Shown here in pieces: positions 11,822-23,667 of a DNA stretch of 64,000 nucleotides. Both the position numbers and the translations under genes were made by a program. This stretch comes from Lantana camara. Lineage: Eukaryota > Streptophyta > Magnoliopsida > Lamiales > Verbenaceae. The notes under the pieces were generated by a model. The model did no database searches. It had not been told where the DNA came from and saw only the letters and a list, made by a program, of their open reading frames with translations. The DNA is taken from NCBI GenBank assembly GCA_037501455.1, contig CM074861.1, positions 95,147,001 to 95,211,000 of the forward strand. Direction: 5' to 3'. Within the stretch, counting starts at the first letter, position 1. The number at the start of each line of letters is the position of its first letter.

Positions 11822-12140
11822 CTAAGGGTTTTTTTCCATATCCTCCTCTAGTGGATCATCTATTAATTCATCATCCGTTACACATTCACCAAATGTGTTA
11901 ATTTCAAGCTCTATAAAGTTATCTAAGTTAACGTTCGTGTCGACTAAAGGCCCAACCACGCCAACTGCATGTACCAGATTGATAATTGTTGTCTCATCAT
12001 TCTGATATGCAATTTCAAGCGATTCCTCTAATTTTACTCTTCCTCTTGGCTTGGTTTTGATTACGGCCCACTAATTTTGCTTATCTTTGATTCGACTATG
12101 GTATAGAACATAATAAACTTGTTGTGCCCATATATTCTAC
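11822..12140 (-). pseudogene. C-terminal tail of a TNP2-like CACTA transposase
   Basis: The minus strand reads NIWAQQVYYV, then (after an in-frame TAG where tryptophan is expected) WAVIKTKPRGR, followed by an acidic end (TDDELIDDPLEEDMEKNP) and a stop at 11824-11822. QVYY and a W-V-KTKPR block followed by an acidic tail are typical of the TNP2 C-terminus. The rest of the ~700-residue transposase is absent, so the element is internally deleted. The position just upstream of the Ptta-like ORF fits CACTA gene order. Confidence 0.5.
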
Positions 12141-13543
12141 ACTCCCTCCAACCAGATTCCTACGAGTGAAATTTCTCACAGTAAATAGACCTTTCTTAGC
12201 CAAATCTAAGATAAGCAAATAAAATCTTTAGTGCGTTTAGATCAAGATAACATAGACATATCTGTATTATGACCAATAGCTGAACTTAAATCTGAAAACA
12301 TCAAACCTTAAATTTTCAGAGAAAAGACACTAAAAAACCAAGAGATTCACAATCCCAAATAAACCCGTTGACCCACAGCTTATCTTCAGCTAAAACGGAA
12401 CCACATTCTCTTCCTTTGCTGAAATCTGAGTGATAGTGCGTTCCATTAACACCCAAATCCAAATGCCTCCATAAGAACGTAAAATCGAACAGAACCAAAC
12501 ACATTTCACCCAAAAACTGGAAGAAACTCTTCCAACACCCTCAACCAAGAAAATCGATTGGAGTAAAGAGGATACCTTGAGTACTGTGCAGATGCTTAAA
12601 TGTCTTCTTTACCTTCTATTCAGAAGCACCGGATTGAACCTCAAAATCTTGCACCTGCTTCATACACAAACGAACCCACAAAAGCCCTAAACGCTACCCT
12701 ATCGTTCCATTTCGAGAACCCTAGCCCCTTCAACGTTATAGAAATTGAAAATGCAAGTGATTTGGGGAGCAATCGTGCGTGTCTGCGGCTTGTGAGCAAT
12801 TCTCCGAGAACCTTAGCTCCTTCAGCTTTTGGAATACAAAATGCAATGGATTTGGAAAAAAAATTTTCAGTCCTCGTAATTACTGCTTTTAAAATTTTTG
12901 ACTGGAATATGCAATCGAATACCCGTCGGAATATGAATGTGATGAAACAATCGACGGATAACCAGCCATACAAGCCATCGGAATCTGTGCAAATACAAAT
13001 TTATACACACCATCGGAACTCTCCCGTTGGCATTCCATTGGAGGATGTATTAGGAAGTACCGAAGGTCATCTCCCGTTGGACATCCGTTAGTGCAGTAGA
13101 AGGCAGAGTGGTAATCATGGAAAGAATCCGATGAAACAAGGCCATCGGTTGTCCATTGGATTATTACTAATTAAGATAATACCGACGGGAAAACGACAGA
13201 CATATAACCGTGGGGTTTACAAAAAATTTATATGCAAATGTACAGACGGAAGGCCCGTCGGAAACCAGTGGCAAAGTTTTTAGTGCAAAAATTGCGCCAA
13301 ATGTTCCAACGGATATGCGAAACATGTCTGACGGTAAGGCCTTCACAAACTTTTGGAGCACTTTTTTTTAAATCCTGCCAATTTTTCCGACGGTCTAACG
13401 ACGGAATACCGACGGTCCTTCTCGTTTATTTTTTAGCAATGAGTCATTGCAATTTAGTTGGTTTCTCATGGCTTTTTCGTCGGTATTTCCGACGGGTCTC
13501 TCCCATCGATTTTTTCCATCGGAATTCGGTGATTTTCTTGTAG
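12141..13543 (-). mobile_element. CACTA element terminal region with subterminal repeats
   Basis: The right end carries TTTTCTTGTAG at 13533-13543, the reverse complement of the CACTA terminus CTACAAGAAAA with the outer CA lost. Inside it are many copies of CCGACGG, CCGTCGG and CATCGGAA (about 12920-13525), including TTTCCGACGG at 13488-13497. Such clustered subterminal repeats are where CACTA transposases bind. No open frame here looks real. Confidence 0.65.
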
Positions 13544-13761
13544 GAATTTTCTTTCCTCCACCAAACTCCTAGTGGATTCAAGGGTCATCCCAAATGGTGA
13601 GGATAGAGCAAGAGTTACCAGTCAGCCCTTGCTTTCCCGGTTGGCTCAATACTCTATCCCTCGGGCCCACAGTGTAGTACAATATTACTCGCCAAATCAG
13701 GATTGGTTCAGTACCATTAATACATTGCATTTTCAATCATTTGAGGTTTTGTGAAAATTAC

Positions 13762-13792
<31 letters not shown>

Positions 13793-15315
13793 CACACATT
13801 TTAGCCAAAATTCACATAAGGGTTGTAAGGGTTCTATGTAACTTAAATTTAAACCTCATTTATAGAGACAAAAAGAGAACAAGGATACAACCACGGTGCA
13901 TGCTCCTCGTCGGTAGAAAGCTGGTCTATGCAAGAAAGATAAATGTATGTGAGGTACGACTCTTATGAACAAATTAAGATGAACGGCGTAATCATAAAGC
14001 AATATGTCGTGCATTCACAATCATGAAATGTCATGAGCATATTCATGCATAAAATGAGCATATAAGAGCATATATTAATCATTTAGAGGCTTAGAAATGG
14101 AAATGAAGGAACTAAGTTTGTGCAGAAAATCACAAACACCCTCTGGAGCATGGGAACGACCGTTTTAGGTTTCAATGTAAAATGGGAAGGGCCGTTCCCG
14201 GCTCCCCAAACTGGCCCCGCGCGTCTGTAAAAAAATTACATTTTTGGCGCTTGGGAACGGTTGTTTTGGCCGTAGGCCAAAACTGGGAAGGGCCGTTCCC
14301 AATCTCACTCGCTAGATCTTTCAATGGGTGGGAACGGCCATTTTGGGAAATTAAAGAAAACTAGAAGGCCCGTTCCCGCTATTCAAAAATTTCAAAAACA
14401 GAACAGAACAAGGGAGTCCTTTGAACCAAAACCAAAACTCACAAATAACTAATAATTCAACTTCCAAATACATGTAAAACATGAAGTAGCAAGCTTAGGT
14501 ACTCAAAATGTAATAAAAACCATCAATATCACTTAAATCATGCCTTGATTATCATGAAATTCCAATATCAAACCCATATCCCAACTCATCAATCAACCCC
14601 ATAAAATTCATGATTCAAGCATCAAATTCAAGTTTGAAACCTAGAATCATGTTTCCACCAACTAAAACACATATTATCCAATCAAAATCATAACCCTAGC
14701 TTCACTTATCAATTCAAGAATTCACATATATAACTTGAAGGAAAATGAAATGGAAAGTGATGAAGTTATGAAGATGATTGAAGCTTCGAAGTCCAAAATT
14801 TTCTGGAAATTTAGCTTGAAATTGATGAAATCTTTTCTTGCTTCCTCTTGGAGATGAACCGAGAGAAATGGAAGGAAAGTTTGTATGCGTATGAAATGTA
14901 TGAATGTTGTGGAAGAGATGCCTTATGTGATTCATCCATTTAAAAGGAAAAATGTATATAAATTACAATTAAGCCTCTCAACTTAGTATTTATGCAATTA
15001 GCTTCTAACTTATGAGAAATGATCACTTTGGTCCAAAGAAGTTTTCATGCAATTGAGTTCTCCAATTAAAAGAAATGATCAATTAAGGACACATAAGCAA
15101 CTAAGTCATGTTCGGTAATTAATTCACATCTCAATCGAATTCAATTATGTAATAACTCTCAAGTTGATATGAATTTCATATAAACACTTAGAAATATAAT
15201 TCATATAATGTCATGAAGTGTAAAATTTAATACGTGAAAGAATAAAATAAATCTTATCTCTCGAAACTCACACGTGGCGTGCTTACCTGAACATCTGGAA
15301 AAGTGGGGGGTTACA
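13544..15315 (-). mobile_element. 5' part of a gypsy LTR with palindrome cluster
   Basis: Ends GGGGGGTTACA at 15315; in sense it begins TGTAACCCCCC and has CACGCCACGTGTGAG shortly inside, as in sibling LTRs. The left side is cut by the CACTA end at 13543. It contains a (TA)n tract at 13761-13787 and six GGGAACGGCCGTTCCC-like units (14151-14378). Open frames in it follow repeats and are not coding. Confidence 0.75.
14151..14378 (-). repeat. palindrome cluster A (GGGAACGGCCGTTCCC type)
   Basis: Six full or half-decayed units at 14151, 14183, 14252, 14284, 14329 and 14364, for example TGGGAAGGGCCGTTCCCG. They are 30-70 bp apart and 0.94-1.16 kb from the LTR start. Confidence 0.85.
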
Positions 15316-16303
15316 GACAGTGTCAAGAAATGGAAATATTTTCTTGGTAAGACTAATACTAAGAGTAATTGTATTCACCTATCCAAATAAAATTGTCTTA
15401 AATCCCTGTATCACTAGTGGTAAAAATAGTGCTCAAATTATCGTCATTGATACACATTTAGTATCACTCTTAAGTGACATTGTTGGGGTAAGGGGTATAT
15501 GTGTTATTAACTGTAAAATAGAGAACTTAGCTTCTAATGTTAAATCTTGCCACATTCTAGTTATTTGGTGACAAACTAACTATATATGATGCACAGACAC
15601 TTCAACAAATTTCATTTGGTGTGCTATGTCGTCTACAATACTCGTATCGGCAACCATCTCGGCCATTTGTCATGTTGAAAATTTAAGAAACTACCAGTAT
15701 CACCATATTTGTATCATCATCCTGTCACTTGGTTTCCCTAAGTGCTACAAGTCTATGTATTTCAGGAGAAGTTTCACGGACTCAGGAGGTTTCTCTGGAG
15801 AATGTGAATGTTTTTGCCCAATCTCTAACATTTAGAGTCCTAAAGGGAGGTCCTCTGGACATTTACATATCATTTGAGTACACACTTGAAGTTCGTGAGG
15901 ATTCAGTGAAATGGAGTATTATGTATGAGACATTAGTCGGGGACAACAGTCCTGATGACTACCTTTAGCTCATGATTAAAACAACTACTCGTGCGGATGC
16001 TTACATAACTCCTCCTAAGTCCTAAGTGAAGTTATATGCGTGCCATAAATGATAAAACCAAGCTTGTTTAAAATGTGTTTAATATGATGGGCTGTTTGTG
16101 TGCTTGCTTTCAGTTTGTGTGTTTGCTTTCAGTTTCAGTTGGCAATAAGATGTATGTGTGCTTGCTTTCAGTTGGCAATTGGCACAACTGCTCTATGTTT
16201 GTTTATTAATGCAGATAATTCTACTTATATATCATATAGTCTGATCCTTACAAATTTTCCGACATAACTAATCAATTGTAAAAAGCAATAAAAATGAGTA
16301 ATA
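15316..16303. other. unassigned sequence between LTR fragment and copia element
   Basis: Several open frames of 60-80 codons exist, but none has a recognisable domain. Near 16095-16185 the motif TTGCTTTCAGTT is repeated three times with TGTGTG spacers. It may be an old transposon interior or single-copy DNA. Confidence 0.4.
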
Positions 16304-16731
16304 TAGGGAAAATCCCTAAAACTTAATAAACATGTCGAAATCATCGAGAATACACAAGCGGAAGCGTACCTTGATCCATAGCAATTCGGATCTTAATTTG
16401 GCAATCCAAGGTTGTGATCTTCTAAGCCTTGATATGCCGTCTATTTAATTCTCTCAGGGATGGGGCAAAAAAGAAAACAAAGAACGTATCTGACTTAGGG
16501 ACCCCAACTCTAATATATAACCAATAGTAGGGCACGTTAATTTTGGGTCCATCAATCATAATTAAGTGTCCACGGGTTTCTACACATAAAAGACCCATAC
16601 TTCAACCAATATTTGTATAAGCCCATATCATTAACTAAATCTGAAGTAGATCACTCAATTGGGCTCGTATTATGAGATAGCCTACATATAATTAATTAAA
16701 TATGTGAGACCACTAAATAGATAATCCAACA
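16304..16731 (-). mobile_element. copia 3' LTR
   Basis: Shares GGAAAATCCCTAAA, CAAGCGGAAGCG and most of ~380 bp with the sequence at 21767-22150. In sense it starts TGTTGGATTATC (end at 16731). About 428 bp long. It is the downstream LTR of the minus-strand copia element. Confidence 0.8.
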
Positions 16732-17194
16732 ATCAACCACTTGGTCCAAATATGGTTCCAAATAATTGTACATAGTTTTAAGCCTTAGTGCGCGCAACCT
16801 TATGCTATCTCAACGTTCGAAATATTCCCAAACAATCTGGTCCATCAATTATGTTATTATAGGATAAAAGCAGCTTTCGTTACACAATTCGTAACTAAAC
16901 CGAACAATAGTCACAATACTAATACAATTAATGACACAAATAAAAATATAGCATGTATTATGGAAATTACATGTAATGTGATCTTAGTCATACCCATTTC
17001 CAACTGGTCCTACCTTATGACTCAAAGAGTCCCAAAGCACTTTCAAATACTTAATGCAAAACCGCAATAGAAAGCCAAAATCCTTATTATCAGAGTATTC
17101 AATAAAATATAACTTTATTTATCTCATAAACCTCAGTATGTACAGAACATATAACATATCAATAAGCAAAACAATAAATCACAAACGCACACTA
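16732..17194 (-). other. copia 3' non-coding region
   Basis: Lies between the copia stop codon (17197-17195) and its 3' LTR. No coding signal. Length is about 460 bp. Confidence 0.6.
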
Positions 17195-17264
17195 TTAAGA
17201 CATGTCATCTAGTTTGATGACACTCATATGAGCCACATGTTCATGAAACACTTTAGGTATGAAT

Positions 17265-20217
17265 TGTGACGCCCCGTCTCTTCGACATTCCAGGTACGGC
17301 GTCACGAGAGAGTTTAATTCAGTATTTTGTGAATTATGTGATTAAGCATGCTTACGTGTCAACGTGAGAATTACTTTAATTACGTGTGCTTTAGAATTTA
17401 ATTAAATTGTACTTGGACTCAATTGTCCAATATTTGCAATTTAGGGACCTAATTGTAATTAGGACGTTTGAGCCTTCGTGGGTAATTGTGTTCGGGAATT
17501 CGAATTCGAATTCCGATCCTATCATTGAGTTCGTTTCGATGATTCGGAGTCAATGAATTAACTTTTTAATTTCTAAAGCCCTTTTAGTAGCCCTACTGTT
17601 TTAAATCCGATCCGTTTGGGCCGGATACCGTTTGACCCTACCCGTTTTAACCGACCCGTTTGTCCAGCCCTAAAAACGGCCAAGCCTTTTTCTCTCTCCC
17701 TCTTGGATCGATCAGCACAAGTAAGGAAAGGTGAAGAAGATATTTCTTCCCCTATTTTTGGCCACCAAGCCTTGAGCTCGGGTTTGCAAGATCCAACCGT
17801 CCGATCAACGACCCAAGGTAAGATTTGTGACCCTTCCATTACGTGCTTTAATTTAATCTCTCTTTCGTGCCTTGGATATGTGCGTACGTGCTTGGTTGGG
17901 GATGATGATGAATAGTAGTGGGTCGGGGGTTTGGCGTGTTTAAGCTCGTTTCTTGAGCTCTTAAGTGTAATTATGTGTTCTATATATTATATATGCTTTA
18001 TTGGTTTAATTTTGCATGATTTGGTTGTTGGTTGTGGCTGTGTGTGTGTGGTGGTGTTGGCTCCCGATGCTATTGCTACTTCTGCTCTGTTTTTTCGAGC
18101 AGGACGGGCTAGAATGGCCGTTCCCGTTTTGGCCTTGGGGCCGGAACGACCCTTCCCATCCGTGTATGTGAACGACCGTTCCCGTTTTGTTCTTCGGGCC
18201 GGAACGGCCCTTCCGTGCAGTGCTCGTGAGAAGGGCCCTTCCTGTTTTGCCTTGTGTTTGGGAACGGCCCTTCCCGTGGTCCAGTGAGTTGGTTTGGGTT
18301 TTTATGCTTTTAATTGATTTCTTTTGGCTCCTATTAATTTATATCTTAATTGTATTGCATCTTTCGATATGAATTCGCATTATATGCTATGTTAGGTGCA
18401 TGAATTGTAATTTAATATTAAAGAATAAGTATTTTATGCATGATAGTTATGCCCTCTTCATTCCAAACTTTAGTATGCTTCGTTAATTGTCTGAAATGTA
18501 TTCGGTGTGCAATTATATGATCTTAAATGAATGATTTATGCATGTATACGTGATCCATGACTTTATGCCAATCATAAGCATATGTCGTGCGTCTATGTGA
18601 TTCATTCTTGAGTCTAAGTCCTGTTTTTGTGTGCAGTTTGTTCAGGTACACCCGGGGTGGTATTTTGTCAGCCGTATTGATTCCGGGGTGGATCAAACGT
18701 TGTGTCTTTAGCCTCTTCGGTGTCAGGTGAGGTTAGGATATAGTTACACCTTAATGCAATGTGCTCAGTTTTAATGTGTGTGGTTTAATAAGCCTTATAT
18801 GTACGTAAATAAGTGTGAAATAGGTATTTGTTGAATATGTTTCAAGTTGGCAAGTATGTTACGCAATGTACAAGCCTATGTATGCTTGATTTGGAATGAT
18901 TTGTTATATTTTGCCACGCGAAGCTATGCTTCTAACCGTATACTTCTCATGAGCCAAGTTTGGCAAGTACCGAGTTTGATTGAAACGGAAAGTGGTATGT
19001 ATATGTATATATGTATAAGTTATGTCTGTCTATCTCTGTTGTAGCGGGTTATGATATGTTATGTTTATGATGGGCCCCGGAGCTATGGGTAAGGAGCCCT
19101 CGGGACGGTATAGGGCCGTCGAGATTAAGTCTGTGCATAGTCTCCATATGTCTGCAGAGGATCACCCCTAAACTCACCGGGAGGTTTGGTGAGGGAAGGA
19201 ATCCTAAGGGTTGAGTACTCGCAAGGCACTCCCCTCGTTTGTATGGATGGTTTGGGCGTATACACCCTTCCATCACCCGGAGTTGAGGATGATATGATAT
19301 GATATGTATGTAAGTTTTCTGTTTTGATTCTGATATGTTATGTAATGAGGAGATTGGGGGAGTCGGAGCTCGTACCCGCCGAGTTCTATATGATATGTAT
19401 GTTATGTTAACGTTTATGAAACGGGGATAGATTCTAAGTTAAATTAAAAAGGGAATTTTTATAAGATAAGCTAAGTTCTGAATATGGTAAGAATTAATAA
19501 GCTTTGCTAAGTTTGTTCGGTAAGTTATTTTGGTTTGTTTGATTTTGCTAAAGTAAGTCCTATATGTATATATATCACGGGAAATGATTTAGTGTGCAAA
19601 AACTATCCCCGCGTTCATGAACACTATGAGTTTGATAAGTGCTTTGCTCTTATATATATAGTGCGAGTGAATTAACCCCTCACTCAGTCGAGTTAAGACT
19701 GACCCCTCCCCTTTTACTTTTAGTTTGCAGGTTTTGCTTGGAGTTCGTGCTAGGCGGAGTGTGTTGGTCTTTTGTTGTTGTTTTCGAGTCTTTGTCTAGT
19801 AGGTTGTCTTGCATTCGTATTTCTTTCATTCGACTCATGTATAAGATATATTTGGGTATGTTATTTGGAATTTAAATATGAAGTGATATGTATATTTCGG
19901 GACAGGTTAGGACAGGTTTGCTTGGTTTAGTTGAACCCGTTGGATTTATGATTATTGTTTGATATTCGGGATTAGGTATTTATGCTAGTTGAACCCGTCA
20001 ACTGCTTGTGAATGTTTTGATTATTGCATGGCTTGTTCGCTTCGGCATTCTTATTGTGGTTTGAGTTTTGCTTTCAGGGTCTAAGTTCCGCCTAGCTTAG
20101 GTGTGAGTCTGTCAGTCTCCCGTTCGCCACTGTTTGGTTCATGTACGGACTTTCCATTTCGTATGTGGATCGGACTTTGGTGCGGGGGATGTGGTGACCC
20201 ACCGTGCGGGTGCTACA
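17265..20217 (+). mobile_element. solo gypsy LTR inserted in copia RNase H
   Basis: Begins TGTGACGCCCCG and ends GTGCTACA, 2953 bp, flanked by TGAAT at 17260-17264 and 20218-20222. Removing it and one TGAAT restores the copia reading frame. Inside are an AAG|GTAAG donor at 17818, palindrome cluster B (18113-18276), TCAGTC/GACTGA at 19684-19702, a TTTGCAG|GT acceptor at 19730, and the LTR-end hairpin TACG/CGTA at 20144-20163. No internal retroelement sequence is left, as expected after LTR-LTR recombination. Confidence 0.95.
18113..18276 (+). repeat. palindrome cluster B (GGGAACGGCCGTTCCC type)
   Basis: Six units: AATGGCCGTTCCCG (18113), GGAACGACCCTTCCC (18143), GAACGACCGTTCCCG (18170), GGAACGGCCCTTCC (18201), GAAGGGCCCTTCC (18230) and GGGAACGGCCCTTCCC (18260). 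They start about 295 bp downstream of the predicted donor. Confidence 0.9.
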
Positions 20218-21065
20218 TGAATCCCTTAGTAAGTGGATCTGCTAGCATTGAGTTTGTACTTATATGCTCTATTGACACTTGAACACTCTAAACTCTTTCT
20301 TTCACAACCAGATACTTAATATCTATATGCTTAGATTTAGATGAACTCCGGTTGTTCTTTGAATATTACTCCGCAGCCTTATTATCACAATTAATTCTCA
20401 ATGGCCTTTCAATGCCATTAACAATTTACCGCCCGATGATAAAATTTTGGAGCCATATCCCCTGATTCGATGCCTTAAAGCATACTACAAATTCAGCCTC
20501 CATAGTGGAAAAAGCTATCAGTGTCTGTTTGACACTTTTCCAAGAGATAGCTCCCTTAGCCATCATGAAGACATAGCCTGATGTGGATCTTCTGCTGTCA
20601 AGGCATCCAGCATAGTCTGAATCGGAGTATCCAGTGATCTCCAAGTGATCCGATCTCCGATAGGTGAGCATGTAATCCTTAGTCTTTTGCAGATACCTCA
20701 TAACCCGTTTTTCCGCCCTCCAATGATGTATTCCCGGGTTACTTAGATATCTGCCTAACATTCCCACTATGTACTCTAAATCCGGACACGTACACACTTG
20801 AGCATACATGAGATTCCCCACTGTAGATGCATAAGGGATTTTCTCCATCTGTTTCTTCTCAAGGTCTGTCTTAGGACAATGGAACAAACTAAATTTATCA
20901 CCTTTTGACATAGGTGTGTCCCCTGGTGCAAAATTCTGCATGCCAAAATGGCTCAACAACTTATCGATATAGGCCTTTTGTGATAGGCGTCGACTATACC
21001 TTTGAAACGATCCCGATGGATCTGTATACCCAGAATATATGACGCCTCCCCAAGAGCTTTCCCCA

Positions 21066-21752
21066 GTAAGCTATATCGGAAATACAAACTAATAATTCAA
21101 CAAAATAGTACCCACATATATATATACAGAAGCACAGAGATATATCCATATTCCTCAATCCTCACGCAAAACGAGCAATCAATTGCAAAAATTAATAATC
21201 CACGCATCGAAAAATTAATACATGTATCCGTATGTATATGTGGATGTAAAGCTTCAGTGGAGCCCATAATTGCATAGAAAAAAAGTATGCAGCAACTTTA
21301 TTCATTCATATATGTATCGAATATGAGATTCTTGCTTCATACGCATACATTCAATTTGTAATATCATAATTACAATTAACATGCATACTGCAATACATAT
21401 ATATATGACAAAGGCCATATATCAAATATGCAAATCATTAAAGATTTTGGCCATTAATTAAAGAATCCTTAAATACACCTATGAATCAGGTAACTTCAAT
21501 GATAATATGGAAGATTCAAGTTTTCTCAAAGCAATCACTAAAGCATACTCAGTATATTAACAAATAAACGATAAATCAAATTCGAAAATCAATCCACGAA
21601 TTCAATATGAAATCGATAGAGAAATAGATAACATTAAAATCGGCTGAACCATCATATCAATAAATAAATCACGATTTACTCGATGACCATGTATAATTTT
21701 GATCTATTTGTTATCAATCGAAAATAAATCTCGATTTTTCGACATGAGAGTG
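21066..21752 (-). other. copia leader region, no gag
   Basis: AT-rich sequence between the PBS and the pol fragment, without gag motifs. The direct junction to RNase H-proximal sequence at about 21065 marks a large internal deletion. Confidence 0.5.
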
Positions 21753-21764
21753 GCTCTGATACCA
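21753..21764 (-). other. copia primer-binding site
   Basis: GCTCTGATACCA on the plus strand is the exact complement of TGGTATCAGAGC, 2 bp from the LTR start at 21767. Confidence 0.9.
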
Positions 21765-21766
21765 CT

Positions 21767-22150
21767 TGTATGGAAAATCCCTAAACCGTAATAAACATGT
21801 CAAAATCATCGAGAACATGCAAGCGGAAGCGCACCTTGATCCATAGCAATCCGTATCTTGATTCGACAATCTAAGGTTGTGATCTTGTAAGCCTTGATAC
21901 GCCGTCTATTCAATTCTCACTGGGACGGGACAGAAAAGAAGACAAAGAACGTATCTAACTTAGGGACCACAACCCTAATATATAACTAAAAGTAGGACAC
22001 CTTAATTATGGGTCCATCAATCATAATTAAGTGTTCACGGGTTTCTACACATAAAAGACTCATACTTCAACTAATATTTCCATAAACCAATATAATTAAA
22101 TAAATCTTAAGTAGATCGCTCAATTGGGCTCGTATTATGAGATAACCTAT
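21767..22150 (-). mobile_element. copia 5' LTR, truncated
   Basis: Starts TGTATGGAAAATCCC beside the PBS and aligns with 16304-16690. Homology stops near 22150, about 45 bp short of the expected LTR 5' end. Confidence 0.8.
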
Positions 22151-22440
22151 TTTCTTGGGATCATGACTTCATGTTGACACGTTTCTTTTTATTGTTACAA
22201 CTCGCCAAATCGTGGGAGGTAGTTAAGGCTTCATTTGCTTCAAATTTAACCCCTATTCGTGGGACCGATGGCCTGCCAAACCTATTCACCCAACGGACTG
22301 CGATTCACCCAACGGACTGCGATTCAAATTTAACCCCTATTCGTGGAATTAGATATTGTTAAATGATAATTAATTATTGTCATGAGATGATTATATATAA
22401 ATCCTTTTGGAGCTAAAATTAATTAGTCCTGCAGGTCCCC
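22151..22440. other. intervening DNA with short tandem duplications
   Basis: The 19-bp unit ATTCACCCAACGGACTGCG is repeated in tandem at about 22284-22323. AAATTTAACCCCTATTCGTGG occurs at about 22242 and 22327. No gene seen. Confidence 0.5.
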
Positions 22441-23667
22441 CAGCAAGCCCCAATTGAAAACCAAAAGAGAAAATATTAAAAAGAGAAAGAAAAATGAATT
22501 TTTCAAAGTGATTGAAAATAGTCAAGGGATTTATTTTAAGAAAATAAATCAATTTCCAAAGAGTTGGAAATGCCCGGAATTTTATTTTGGAAAAAATAAA
22601 ATTTTAATTTTAAAAAAAAATACTGACATGGCAATCCACGTGGCATGCCACGTCAGCAGACGAGCCCCAGTTGGCGCTGACAGGGCGCCACGTGGCGTGC
22701 CATATGGATGGCTGAGATTGCGCCACATCATCAGGAACGAACGGCTCAGATTGGAGATGGGCGGGTCGATCAACGGACCGGATAGTCCGATCAATCGGGT
22801 CGGAAAACGGGACCGGGTCAGGGTCAACGGGTCGGGTTGACGGTTAGGGCTGGACCGGACTGGACACGTGGCATCACCAGGACTGGCCACGTGTCGAACC
22901 GGACTGGTCTAAGCCAGAAACCCTAGAGCCGCGTGTATAGTGCACGTGCTGCCTGTTAACTCCGATTGGCGTGTGGGCGGCGACGCTGGATTCGTGGAGA
23001 AGAGACCTTCAATGCAGTGTCCTCGGTTTTCGTGTCCAAGTTGGCTACGCAGGTGGGGTGTGAAATTACTATTTTGCCCTCGGTTTTTCCCCTATAAATA
23101 TGGGTCTTAGCCTTCATTTTTTCATTCACAAGTTTGGGCGGTGGTTTTGGCTGAGTTTAAGCTTTGAAACCATATCCCTTTTCTCCTAGTTAATTCCGAT
23201 TGATTTTGGAATTAATTTTAATTAGGTGTTTATATAAAACGCCCAATTTCGGGGAGATTAAACCCTAAAAAGGGTTTCCTAGTTTAAAGTTTTATTTTCT
23301 CTAAGTATTTAGAGAAATACTTTCGGAGCCCACACTCCGAGGGTGTCCCGGGGTTATTGCAGGGAAGCTCTGCCGGTTTCACGAGGAGATCGGGTATCGG
23401 GTTCACGGGAGGTGAATTCGGGAGCTGAAAAAATACCGTTAGATAGCCATGTTTGCAGTCCGGTAATATTTTACAATTGTTTTATTTTAAGCATGATAAA
23501 TTATGTGATCTTAAGTGTTAATTACTTGTAAGATTTTTATCTACTTAAGTGATTTAAAATTTATTATCAATTGCATGTATATACTTGAGATGATCCAGCT
23601 AGTCTTCCGCTTTTGTATTAAAATGTTTTAGAAATATTTTAATACTTGTATTATAATAAAAATTTTA
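22441..23667 (+). promoter_or_regulatory. LTR-like promoter region rich in G-boxes
   Basis: Contains CCACGTGGCATGCCACGTCA (22637-22656), GCCACGTGGCGTGCC, ACACGTGGC and GGCCACGTGTC within about 270 bp, and a TATA-like CCCTATAAATATGGG near 23090. An AT-rich tail follows with CTTCCGCTTTTGTATTAAAA, which resembles copia-type LTR ends. Its right edge abuts truncated gag at about 23668. It is probably an unassigned LTR in plus orientation. A host promoter cannot be excluded, but no downstream gene is present. Confidence 0.45.

Larger units (their letters stand above)
17195..21065 (-). pseudogene. Ty1/copia pol C-terminal part (RT end and RNase H), split by a solo LTR
   Basis: From 21065 downwards the minus strand gives LGEASYILGIQI, then after a frameshift near 20998 LSQKAYIDKLLSHFGMQN. 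RNase H follows with YASTVGNLMYAQVCTCPD, SDSDYAGCLDSRRSTSGYVF and STMEAEF, all standard copia motifs. The C-terminus continues as ADPLTKG at about 20225-20250 and resumes beyond the inserted LTR as FHEHVAHMSVIKLDDMS, ending at TAA 17197-17195. The solo LTR 17265-20217 with TGAAT duplications splits the frame. Gag, integrase and most of RT are missing upstream, so the copy was already internally deleted or decayed. Confidence 0.9.

Noticed and set aside
12600..13091. 163-codon plus-strand frame
   Set aside because: Lies in CACTA terminal DNA with CATCGGAA repeats; opposite-strand frames overlap and no motif is recognisable.
14151..14378. Palindromic repeats as a CRISPR-like array
   Set aside because: Plant nuclear context, units are inexact, spacers are not of constant length and there are no cas-like genes.
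15320..15968. Possible small host gene
   Set aside because: Short frames in shifting phase, no start context or domain; described as unassigned.
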